Assembly: GCA_036937835.1 (NCBI GenBank)
Contig: CM072877.1
Location: 19,439,001 to 19,503,000 of the forward strand
DNA from: Pampus argenteus
Lineage: Eukaryota; Chordata; Actinopteri; Scombriformes; Stromateidae
Direction of reading: 5' to 3'
Length of the DNA stretch: 64,000 bases
Made by a program: the position numbers and the translations under genes. Of this stretch, positions 12,251 to 20,648 are shown piece after piece (the first letter of the stretch is position 1; the number at the start of each line of letters is the position of its first letter). The notes under the pieces are model-generated. The model ran no database searches. It was not told the DNA's origin and worked only from the letters and a program-made list of their open reading frames with translations.

Positions 12251-13069
12251 GATAGATAGATCTCTGATCTTGGTTCCTGTCAGAACACGTGCAGCAGCAT
12301 TCTGAATCAGCTGCAAACTCTTAAGAGACTTATTAGAGCAGCCTGATAACAAAGAGTTACAATAGTCCAGCCTAGAAGTAACAAATGCATGGACTAGTTT
12401 TTCTGCATCCGCTTGAGAAATGATGCGTCTGATTTTGGCAATGTTACGCAAGTGGAAGAATGCAGTCCTCGAAAGTTGTTTTATATAGTCATTAAAGGAC
12501 AAATCTTGATCAAAGACAACTCCAAGATTTTTTACGGTGGAGCTGGTGGCCAGGGTGATCTCATCTAAGGCTAAATCTCTGGAATGATAGTTTCTAAGGT
12601 GTTTGGGTCCAATTACGAGAACTTCAGTTTTATCTGAATTTAGCATCAGAAAATTGTGGGTCATCCAATTTTTTATGTCCTTAATGCATGCTTGAAGTTT
12701 AGTTAAGTGATTGGTTTCATCAGGCTTGATCAATAAATATAATTGGGTGTCGTCGGCATAACAGTGAAAGTTAATTGAATGATTCCTAATAATGTTCCCT
12801 AGAGAAAGCATATATAAACTGAATAGAAGTGGCCCTAATACAGAACCTTGTGGGACTCCATGAGAAACTTTGGTTTGCATGGAGGATTCATCATGAACAT
12901 GAACAAACTGAGATCGGTCTAGGAAATATGACTTAAACCAGCCTAGGGCGGTTCCTTTAATGCCAATTTGATAACTAACATTATTATGTATTACTTTTGT
13001 GCCATCACTGAAAAGAGTACTCAGATCCCTTAATGGAGTAAAAGTACCAGCAATGTAAAAATACTCCAA
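12233..13069 (-). pseudogene. 5'-truncated LINE reverse transcriptase fragment (L2/CR1-like)
   Basis: A 278-codon open stretch covers the RT palm: HGVPQGSVLGPLLFSLYM (motif B region), HCYADDTQLYL with the catalytic YADD box, then LNSDKTEVLVIG and the post-palm SRLDYCNSLLSG and LQLIQNAAARVLTGT segments typical of L2/CR1/Rex1-clade LINEs. There is no endonuclease domain or start. The C terminus breaks off after LTGTKIRD into a GATA repeat joined to the 3' region, so an internal deletion is likely. The upstream edge joins a fragment of another repeat near 13020-13080. Not expected to be active. Confidence 0.85.
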
Positions 13070-13219
13070 TACTTTGTCCCTCTGACTGATATATTATTAT
13101 ATATGACATCATTATATGATTAATACTGAAGCATCAGTGTTAGAGCAGCATGTTACTGTTGTAGCTGCTGGAGGTGGAGCTAGTTTCAACTACTTTATAT
13201 ACAGTTAGATAGTTTAGTC

Positions 13220-13544
13220 CAGTGGTTCCCAACCTAGGGGTCGGGCCCCTCCAAAGGGTCACCAGATAAATCTGAGGGGTCGTGAGATGATTAATGGGAA
13301 AGAAGAAGAAACAAAGTTCTGATACACAAATCTGTTTTCAGCTTTTGGACTTTTTCTCTAATCTTTGATTTTTGCTGAAATATTGGATCATTTGAACATT
13401 TATTGAAATGAAACCATGTGAGAAGTTTAGAGGTAAAAATCACTATTTGGTGGAGCTGTTAACAACTCATAGACATCTGAAATGTGACCCGACTACACAC
13501 TGCTTTTAGTAAGACGTCAAAAGACTAAAAGGTTGAAACCACTG
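13220..13544. mobile_element. hAT-like MITE, copy 1
   Basis: Left end CAGTGGTTCCCAACC and right end GGTTGAAACCACTG are imperfect terminal inverted repeats. The 8-bp flanks GTTTAGTC and GTTTCATC match at six positions and could be a decayed target duplication. A CAGTGG terminus and 8-bp duplication are typical of hAT elements. No coding capacity. Confidence 0.6.
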
Positions 13545-13881
13545 GTTTCATCTTTACCAATGTGTTGGATTTTAAAAGCTTCTTATATTATCCATTGAGT
13601 CAAATCTGCATCTGAACAGTAACTAAAGCTGTCAGATAAATGTAGTGGAGTAGATAGTACTTGATATAATGTTGGAACAAGGGAGCTTTTGAAAGTAGGT
13701 AAAAAACAACTGTGTGATAAAACTGAATATAGTTTAAAACTCACATCACTAACTTGTCTACCACCTATTTTGGGTTGTGGCACTATTGTAAAAAAAACAA
13801 AAGAAGCAGTTTACCAAGTATTTTGAGTGATTTCTAAGCAGATATTAAAATTCAAACACTTTAATAGGTTTTTTTTAAAGT

Positions 13882-13891
13882 TTTATTTATT
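13882..13891 (-). terminator. Candidate polyadenylation signals of the first 1011-codon gene
   Basis: On the minus strand AATAAA occurs twice in a TTTATTTATT stretch about 435 nt after the stop codon. If used, the hairpin at 14074-14123 and the direct repeats at 14136-14330 lie in the 3' UTR. The same signals sit at about 20207-20216 for the second copy. Confidence 0.4.
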
Positions 13892-14073
13892 TATTTTTTG
13901 TGTTCAATTGATGAATGAAAAGTGGGAGGAAACCGGAGCAACCCGGAGGAAACCCACGACACCTCAGTGGACAACACACAGACTCAGAAACGCTCGGGAC
14001 TAGACCTTGATCCTTCGCCTTCTGACTATGAGGAAAAACTGCTGAGCACTGAGGTGACCCTTGCGTTCATCAT

Positions 14074-14123
14074 GAAGGGAAAAAAATACACCCTTTAGGG
14101 AAAGGGTGTATTTTTTTCCCTTC
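14074..14123. repeat. Perfect 23-bp inverted repeat (hairpin), copy 1
   Basis: Left arm 14074-14096 and right arm 14101-14123 are fully complementary, with a 4-nt loop (AGGG). Each arm contains an A7 or T7 run. It lies about 200 nt past the stop codon of the minus-strand gene, so it would be in the transcript if the 13.88-kb polyadenylation signal is used. Conserved exactly in copy 2. Confidence 0.9.
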
Positions 14124-14135
14124 AAGGTGAAGGCT

Positions 14136-14330
14136 ACCCAACCCTGAAATAACCCTAAGAGATCAAATCCTGCCTCACATGGAAGTTACCCGGATGTCAG
14201 GCAGGACTTGAAGCTCTTTACAACTTTGTGCTCTTTAAAACACCCAACCCTTAAATAACCCTAAGAGATCAAATCCTGCCTCACATGGATGTTACCTGAA
14301 TGTCAGGCAGGACTTGAAGCTCTTTAAATA
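14136..14330. repeat. Direct repeat of about 90 bp, period 106, overlapping the gene's stop codon
   Basis: 14136-14220 and 14242-14325 are near-identical, starting ACCCAACCCT. Each contains CCTGCCT and AGGCAGG as a small inverted repeat. The second unit reaches the TAA stop of the 1011-codon ORF. The arrangement recurs at about 20461-20655. Confidence 0.8.
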
Positions 14331-17300
14331 ACCTCGATCTTGGATGACGTGAAGAAGTTGGTGAGAGCTTTTCTCACCGAGTTGAAGCACCTGGAGCTCC
14401 CTTCCTCTGCTGGTCGTATCAGTTGTTTGCAGAAACAGGAGGTGATGTAATCTTGGAGCTCTTGTGAATTAATCTGAGCCAGCGCATTAGCTGCAGAGCG
14501 CCACTTCTTCACCAAGTCATTGAATACAGTCTTGTCTAACGAGTGAAGTGTTTTATGGGTTATTATCAACTCTTCGTCCTTGACTTTACGCCAAATGGTC
14601 GTAAAGAGACGCTTGATGTTGTCGCACTCCTGCGTCATGGTCACATGTTTCTTGTTGGTGTTGTACAGCTGAGTAACAACCTTCTGCACGAGGAACATGT
14701 TGTTTATCCTGTTTCTGTCCTCTGTTGTGATCCATGTCTGTGTTAGTAGCAGCAGCCGCAAGCAGAAACAGGAGGTGATGTATTTGTTGATAGTTGGCTC
14801 TCCTAAATTCATCAGAACCACCACATTAACTGCAGAGCGCCACTTCTTCACCAAGTCCTTGAATAAAGACTTGTCGAGCGAGTCCAGTGTTTCAGAGTTT
14901 TTTCTGAACTCTGCTCCCTTGGCTTTAGCCCATATCGTGTTGAAGAGACGATTAATGTTGTCGATGACATCAGCCTGTGTCGTGGTCCATTTCACCTCGC
15001 TGGTGTTGTACAGCCGAGTAACAACCTTCTGCACAAGGAACATGGTGTTCATCCTGTTTCTGTCCTCTGTTGTGATCTGTTTGGGTTTTTTTCCCAACAG
15101 CTGCAAGCAGAAACAGGAGGTGATGAATTTGTCGATAGTTGGCTCTCCTAAATTCATCAGAACCACCACATTAGCTGCAGAGTGCCACTTCTTCACCAAG
15201 TCCTTGAATAAAGACTTGTTGAGTGAGTCCAGTGTTTCAGAGTCCAGTTGTAACTCTGCTCCCTTGACTTCAGCCCATATCAAGTTGGAGAGACGATTGA
15301 TGTTGTTGATGACATCCGCCTGTGTTGTGGTCCATTTCACCTCGCTGTTGTTGTTGTACAGCCGAGTAACAAGGCTCTGCACAATGGACACGATGTTCAT
15401 CCTGTTTCTTTCCTCTGTTGTGATCCATGTCTGTGTTAGTAGCAGCAGGCGCAAGCAGAAACAGGAGGTGATGAATTTGTCGATAGTTGGCTCTCCTAAA
15501 TTCATCAAAACCACCACATTAGCTGCAGAGTGCCACTTCTTCACCAAGTCCTTGATTAAAGACTTGTTGAGTGAGTCCAGTGTTTCAGAGTCCAGCTGTA
15601 ACTTCGCTTCCTTGACTTCAGCCCATATCAAGTTGGAGAGACGATTGATGATGTTACTGAGATCATCGCACGTAGGAGTCCATTTCACCTTCCTGTTGTT
15701 GTACAGCCGATTAACAAACTTCTGCACAACGAACATGATGTCCAACATTTTTCTGTCCTCTTCTGTTGTCTGTGTCTTATTTAGTCCAATCAGACAGCTG
15801 AGGAAACAGGAGGTGATGTATTTGTCGATAGCTGGCCCTCCTAAATTCATTAGATTCACCAGATCAGCTGCAGAGCGCCACTTCAACAATTCGTTGACTA
15901 CAAACGTGTCGAGTGAAACCAGTTTTACAATGTTCATTCTGTACTCTGTTCCCTGGAGTTCATCCCATATCTTCTCAGACAGATGGTTGATGGTGTTATT
16001 GACATTCGCCAAGGTAAATTCCACCTCACTGTTGTTGTTCAGGCGAGTAACAAATCTCTTCACAAGGTACTTGATTTCATTCTTTTTCCTCTCTACATCT
16101 TCAACATTTGCGTCTTTTAAAGCCATCATGACTCTGTCAGTGTGGATGTCAGCCTGAGTTTTGTGCCACCACTGTGTCACAGCCATGAAGCAGCAGACTT
16201 TCTGCATGATGTCCTCATACAGGACAGCATCGACCTTGTCCGTGGTGGGTATCATGGTCCCATATTTGATAGAACTGTAGATCCTTTCTGTGAGATCTTC
16301 GATAATTTCTAAACTGTTACTGAAAGCATGAACTCTGTATCTGGGAAATACAGAAGGTCCATTCATGTCGTCATACTCAAACAGATAGTCCATGAGTGTC
16401 CCCATCGTCTTGGCTTCGGCCTTGTGGTTGAATTTTCTCTCCAGTTGAACCACCATATGATGTAATGAAATTCTGGCGAGGCATTTTGTGAAGAAGGTCT
16501 TTATCATGTGGCTAACTAGATTTAGCTGCATATCTTTGGGCATCTGATTGGATTCTTCTAGCAAAATCTTGACTTCCTTATGGAGTGATTTGGTGATTTG
16601 TTTTGCCTTATTTATAACTTCACAGGAAAATTCAGACTGCAGCCGCTCATATTCAGAGTCTTCCACATGCAAAAGAGGCTCAGTGATCTCACACACTGTC
16701 TTCTTAATAACCTTGTGGACAATAGCTAAAACTGGGTGTTGTGGTGGCTTCCCCTTCAGGGCTTTTGGCTTCTCCACCAGGACTTCAGGGTCCTTCTCGT
16801 CTTCATCCTCTGAATCAGTCAGCACCAGTTCTTTGCTGGTCTGCTGTTTAACTGAGGCGAATTCCTCAAGCATCTTGGTGGCAAGTTCAACCATTGTGTT
16901 CAGCTTGAGGGGACGAGTAATGTACTTACTGGCTATTTCCATAATAGAATGCTTAGCTGTGTTTGAAGAGAAGATGTTTACAGTTGAAGTGATGCTGTTT
17001 ACGATCTCTTCAGCAAGCAGGCTTGTCAGGGTTTCGAAGTTTGCACACTTGATTTTGCCCTTTATGTTCAAAGCTTTTGCAAAACCGAGAGGTATATTGT
17101 CGCCCAGGTTGACTTCAAGTGAGCTCACCCGTTTGACCTTTTTGTTTTTCAAATTAGCTACAATGGCATTTGTCACTGCTTGTATAATTTCAAGCAGCAA
17201 CTCAGCTATTAAGAAATTTGTTGCGTCATCAGGAGACCTGGATTTCAGCCGCTCCCACTGGTCCTCCGTTAACCTTTTAACAAAGGTTTCGATAAGCGGG

Positions 17301-17359
17301 TAGAAAGTGTTGGCTGTGACTTCCACCGCCTGTTGTTGAGAGACTTTTCTTTTCCACAT
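14324..17359 (-). CDS. Unrecognised intronless gene, 1011 aa, with five tandem 115-residue repeats (copy A)
   Basis: I do not recognise this protein. It is one uninterrupted ORF with a good Kozak start (CACCATGT, A at -3). Residues 1-175 form a helix-rich N-terminal region; 181-190 is an acidic linker (TDSEDEDEKD); 205-420 is a second helix-rich region. Five repeats follow at about 423-537, 538-653, 654-769, 770-884 and 885-983. Each carries VTRLYN, a Trp-Thr segment (VKWTTTQ), LSNLIWAEVK, KDLVKKWHSAANV, MNLGEPTIDK and ITSCFC. Repeats 2-4 are most alike; the first and last diverge. No signal peptide or obvious transmembrane segment is seen, so an intracellular protein is likely. A second copy lies 6325 bp to the right. 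Intactness over 3 kb argues for a real gene, but expression is not shown. It could be a retroposed or transposon-derived gene. No function can be assigned. Confidence 0.75.
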   Translation of the reverse strand: MWKRKVSQQQAVEVTANTFYPLIETFVKRLTEDQWERLKSRSPDDATNFLIAELLLEIIQAVTNAIVANLKNKKVKRVSSLEVNLGDNIPLGFAKALNIKGKIKCANFETLTSLLAEEIVNSITSTVNIFSSNTAKHSIMEIASKYITRPLKLNTMVELATKMLEEFASVKQQTSKELVLTDSEDEDEKDPEVLVEKPKALKGKPPQHPVLAIVHKVIKKTVCEITEPLLHVEDSEYERLQSEFSCEVINKAKQITKSLHKEVKILLEESNQMPKDMQLNLVSHMIKTFFTKCLARISLHHMVVQLERKFNHKAEAKTMGTLMDYLFEYDDMNGPSVFPRYRVHAFSNSLEIIEDLTERIYSSIKYGTMIPTTDKVDAVLYEDIMQKVCCFMAVTQWWHKTQADIHTDRVMMALKDANVEDVERKKNEIKYLVKRFVTRLNNNSEVEFTLANVNNTINHLSEKIWDELQGTEYRMNIVKLVSLDTFVVNELLKWRSAADLVNLMNLGGPAIDKYITSCFLSCLIGLNKTQTTEEDRKMLDIMFVVQKFVNRLYNNRKVKWTPTCDDLSNIINRLSNLIWAEVKEAKLQLDSETLDSLNKSLIKDLVKKWHSAANVVVLMNLGEPTIDKFITSCFCLRLLLLTQTWITTEERNRMNIVSIVQSLVTRLYNNNSEVKWTTTQADVINNINRLSNLIWAEVKGAELQLDSETLDSLNKSLFKDLVKKWHSAANVVVLMNLGEPTIDKFITSCFCLQLLGKKPKQITTEDRNRMNTMFLVQKVVTRLYNTSEVKWTTTQADVIDNINRLFNTIWAKAKGAEFRKNSETLDSLDKSLFKDLVKKWRSAVNVVVLMNLGEPTINKYITSCFCLRLLLLTQTWITTEDRNRINNMFLVQKVVTQLYNTNKKHVTMTQECDNIKRLFTTIWRKVKDEELIITHKTLHSLDKTVFNDLVKKWRSAANALAQINSQELQDYITSCFCKQLIRPAEEGSSRCFNSVRKALTNFFTSSKIEVI

Positions 17360-17476
17360 GGTGATTGTTATAATGTTTGATCTTTAAACACGTTAAACAC
17401 GTTAAACACAAACAGTAATCCGTGAGTGAAAGTTGTTCGCGTGATGCTCGATGCTCGATGCGTTGTGTCAACTGCA

Positions 17477-17560
17477 CTGCGCTCAGGTTTCAATTACAAA
17501 TTTTGACTGCCCTCAGGTTTCACATACAAATTTTGACTGCGCTCAGGTTTCACTTACAAT
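17477..17560. repeat. 30-bp tandem repeat, 2.8 units, upstream of gene copy A
   Basis: Units start at 17477, 17507 and 17537 with exact 30-bp spacing. On the gene's strand each reads roughly TTGTAAGTGAAACCTGAG followed by GCAGTCAAAAT. The GTAAGTGAAACC portion is one base from an ISRE-like GAAANNGAAAC. The array lies 118-200 bp upstream of the ATG, where promoter elements would be expected. Copy B has the same array at 23793-23876. Confidence 0.75.
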
Positions 17561-17599
17561 CTTTTGGAGTTAAACACACAGTAAGTTTCAGACTTCACA

Positions 17600-17653
17600 G
17601 CTTTAAACCTTTAAAGGTTTAAAGCCTAGAATGTGATGTCACAGGTGACATCA
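17600..17653. promoter_or_regulatory. Palindrome pair upstream of gene copy A
   Basis: 17600-17625 is a perfect 26-bp palindrome built from GCTTTAAACCTTT and its complement. At 17634-17653, TGATGTCAC and GTGACATCA form an inverted repeat with a 2-bp spacer; each half resembles a CRE/ATF half-site. Both lie between the gene and a retroelement tail. A regulatory role is a guess from position. Confidence 0.5.
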
Positions 17654-17684
17654 GCACCTTTTGGAATGTTTGAAAATGTCACAT

Positions 17685-18665
17685 GATCAAATCAAATCAA
17701 ATCAAATTTTATTTATATAGCCCAAAATCACAAAATACATTTGTCTCAGAGGGCTTTACAATCTGTACAGGGAGTGACACCCTCTGTCCTTAGACCCTCG
17801 ATTAGTGAGGAAAAACTTGCCCACCAAAAAACCTTTTAACAGGGAAAAAGGTGGAAGAAACCTCAGGAAGAGCCACAGAGGAGGGATCCCTCTCCCAGGA
17901 CGGACAGACGTGCAATGATGTCACATGTACAGAACAATCAACACACACATATTGTACACTCACAATGAATAATAGTGATAAATAATGACAATGATAAAAT
18001 GAGAATAATGACAATGAATGATGAATTATTACAGTAACAGTGAAACTAGTGGTAAAGATACAGATGCACAGTAGCAAATCATTAACTAACTATAAACTGT
18101 AATGGTAATATGGCAACAATGATGATGGCGACAACACACGAAGAAAGACGCCACGCAGGACCACAGCAGCAGACACAGTCCACAAGAACCTGCTGGACGA
18201 GAGAGCACAGAAACTCCGGGGAAGAAGTTTAATTAGTAACATGATAGATAGATGGATTAGATAGATGGATAGATAAGTAGAGAGAGAGAACGAGAGAGAG
18301 AGAGAGAGAGCGAGAGAGTATGTGAGTCCCCCAGCAGTCTAGTCCTATGGCAGCATAACTAAGGGATGACCTGAGCCAGCCCTAATTATAAGCTTTATCA
18401 AAAAGGAAAGTCTTAAGTCTACTCTTAAAGGTGTTGACCGTGTCTGCCTCCCGAACACAGAGTGGTAGTTTATTCCACAGAAGAGGAGCTTTCAGCTGAA
18501 AGCTCTGGCTCCCAATCTACTTTTAGACACTATAGGAACCACAAGGAACCCAGCATCCTGGGAGCGCAATGTTCTAGTGGGGTGGTAAGGTACTATGAGC
18601 TCTTTTAAATATGATGGTGCCTGACTATGAAGAGCTTTGTAAGTTAATAGATGATCTCAAAGATT
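17685..18665 (-). mobile_element. Retroelement 3' region with AAATC tail, copy 2
   Basis: 17685-18240 matches 11692-12250. It continues through a GATA/GGATA stretch and a GA-rich repeat (18280-18320) into a segment beginning CCCCCAGCAGTCTAG that ends near 18665. The whole run is shared with 24033-25020, showing that it was present before the tandem duplication. No ORF. Confidence 0.65.
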
Positions 18666-18699
18666 CCCAAAGATTCACACACCTGATATCAAATGATTG

Positions 18700-19260
18700 A
18701 AATATCAACAAAGTTTTTACTGTACTGCACTATACTGACTGATGTAGAAATACAGTTGCTGTCTGCAGGGTTGTTTAAAAAAAGAAAAAAGTACAACACA
18801 AAGTGTTGTGTCACTAAACGACATTTCACATAGATGGCTTCTTCTTCTTCTATGTGAAATTAGAAAAACCATCCCTAAACAGAGGAGGAGGTCTGAGACA
18901 CCATCTATTTCCAATTTACAATGCTACCCTTTCAGCAACTTAGCCTCTAAGAACAACAGCCATTCACAAAAGACCCCATGTGACTCAAACGACTGTCGTT
19001 ATAACACAATAGAGCACTAACGAAGTTGAAACTAACTTTCACCACCCCCAACGACTGTCACTGGCCATGTGACTGCCTCCACAGAGGTTAAATACCTGGG
19101 TTTCTACACCAGCTAGTTGGACTAGTCCAAGCCTAGTCAAGCGAGCATGAACTGATGAAGCCTCTTGGATGAGAGGTGAAACGTCTTCAAGACAAATAAC
19201 AAAGTCCAGTTGTGATCGATTTAATCTACTTGAGATAACTATGACCTGGATGAATGAGAA
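18700..19260 (+). mobile_element. Penelope-type element 3' fragment, copy 1
   Basis: Contains a short hairpin-like stretch around 18830-18860 (TTCACATAGA ... TCTATGTGAA), then CTGCCTCCACAGAGGTTAAATACC, and the motif GATGAAGCCTCTTGGATGAGAGG. The last is, from memory, common at the ends of fish Penelope-like elements and related to their hammerhead motifs. No RT or GIY-YIG coding remains. Repeated at 25050-25680 with an extra internal segment near 25436-25485. Confidence 0.5.
19148..19189 (+). ncRNA. Hammerhead-ribozyme-like motif with minimal stem III, copy 1
   Basis: TGAA (19148-19151), core CTGATGA (19152-19158), a stem-loop with CCTCT/AGAGG (stem II), core GAAA (19178-19181), CGTC with predicted cleavage after C19185, then TTCA (19186-19189) pairing with TGAA as stem I. 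Stem III is reduced to the self-complementary ACGT. Such variants, reported for Penelope-like elements, cleave as dimers. Stem II has a bulged or mismatched base near the core, so activity is uncertain. Confidence 0.55.
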
Positions 19261-19269
19261 TATTCACAG

Positions 19270-19400
19270 ACTGATCTCCATGTAGTTAAAGTACTGCAGT
19301 AACAGTACATAAGTATAGTGATCTTGATGTAGTTAAAGTACTGCAGTAACAGTACATAAGTATAGTGATCTTGATGTAGTTAAAGTACTGCAGTATCAGT
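19270..19400. repeat. Tandem fragments of an interspersed repeat
   Basis: Units of about 58 bp containing GTAGTTAAAGTACTGCAGTAACAG are repeated about twice plus a partial. Matching pieces occur at about 4200-4250, 25703-25815 and 47880-47945, and the family continues into the sequence that hosts the hAT-like MITE. Confidence 0.7.
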
Positions 19401-19539
19401 AGTGACTGATATATTATTATATATGACATCATTAGATTATTAATACTGAAGCATCAGTGTTAGAGCAGCATGTTACTGTTGTAGCTGCTGGAGGTGGAGC
19501 TAGTTTCAACTACTTTATATACAGTTAGCTAGTTTAGTC

Positions 19540-19869
19540 CAGAGGTTCCCAACCTAGGGGTCGAGGCCCTCCAAAGGGTCACCAGATAAATCTGAGGGGT
19601 CGTGAGATGATTAATGGGAGAGGAAAAAAGAAGAAACAAAGTTCTGATACACAAATCTGTTTTCAGCTTTTGGACTTTTTCTCTAATCTTTGATTTTTGC
19701 TGAAATATTGGATCATTTGAACATTTATTGAAATGAAACCATGTGAGAAGTTTAGAGGTAAAAATCACTATTTGGTGGAGCTGTTAACAACTCATAGACA
19801 TCTGAAATGTGACCCGACTACACACTGCTTTTAGTAAGACGTCAAAAGACTAAAAGGTTGAAACCACTG
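19540..19869. mobile_element. hAT-like MITE, copy 2
   Basis: Same element and insertion site as 13220-13544, with one mismatch in the left terminus (CAGAGG). Because the insertion point is shared, it was duplicated with the unit rather than inserted independently. Confidence 0.6.
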
Positions 19870-20398
19870 GTTTCATCTTTAACAATGTGTTGGAATTTAA
19901 AAGCTTCTTATATTATCCATTGAGTCAAATCTGCATCTGAACAGTAACTAAAGCTGTCAGATAAATGTAGTGGAGTAGAAAGTACTTGATATTATGTTGG
20001 AACAAGGGAGCTTTTGAAAGTAGGTAAAAAACAACTGTGTGATAAAACTAAATATAGTTTAAAACTCACATCACTAACTTGTCTACCACCTATTTTGGGT
20101 TGTGGCACTATTGTAAAAAAAAAAAAAGAAGCAGTTTACCAAGTATTTTGAGTGATTTCTAAGCAAATATTAAAATTCAAACACTTTAATAGGTTTTTTT
20201 TAAAGTTTTATTTATTTATTTTTTGTGTCCAATTGATGAATAAAAAGTGGGAGGAAACCGGAGCAACCCGGAGGAAACCCACGACACCTCAGTGGACAAC
20301 ACACAGACTCAGAAACGCTCGGGACTAGACCTTGATCCTTCGCCTTCTGACTATGAGGAAAAACTGCTGAGCACTGAGGTGACCCTTGCGTTCATCAT

Positions 20399-20448
20399 GA
20401 AGGGAAAAAAATACACCCTTTAGGGAAAGGGTGTATTTTTTTCCCTTC
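20399..20448. repeat. Perfect 23-bp inverted repeat (hairpin), copy 2
   Basis: Identical to 14074-14123, with arms 20399-20421 and 20426-20448. About 200 nt downstream of the second gene's stop codon. Confidence 0.9.
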
Positions 20449-20648
20449 AAGGTGAAGGCTACCCAACCCTGAAAAAACCCTAAGAGATCAAATCCTGACT
20501 CACATGGAAGTTACCTGGATGTCAGGCAGGACTTGAAGCTCTTTACAACTTTGTGCTCTTTAAAGCACCCAACCCTTAAATAACCCTAAGAGATCAAATC
20601 CTGCCTCACATGGATGTTACCTGGATGTCAGGCAGGACTTGAAGCTCT

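Noticed and set aside
14697..16157. 486-codon plus-strand ORF, also at 21022-22482
   Set aside because: It lies entirely antisense to the repeat region of the 1011-codon genes. It is long because the repeats share a codon pattern lacking stops on the other strand; composition (Ser/Phe/Leu-rich, no conserved motifs) fits a shadow. Its presence in both copies follows from their near identity.
16548..17303. 251-codon plus-strand ORF over the N-terminal part of copy A
   Set aside because: Antisense shadow of the same gene; shorter in copy B.
17477..17560. CRISPR-like look of regularly spaced 30-bp repeats
   Set aside because: Repeats are contiguous with no spacers, only 2.8 units, in a vertebrate genome.
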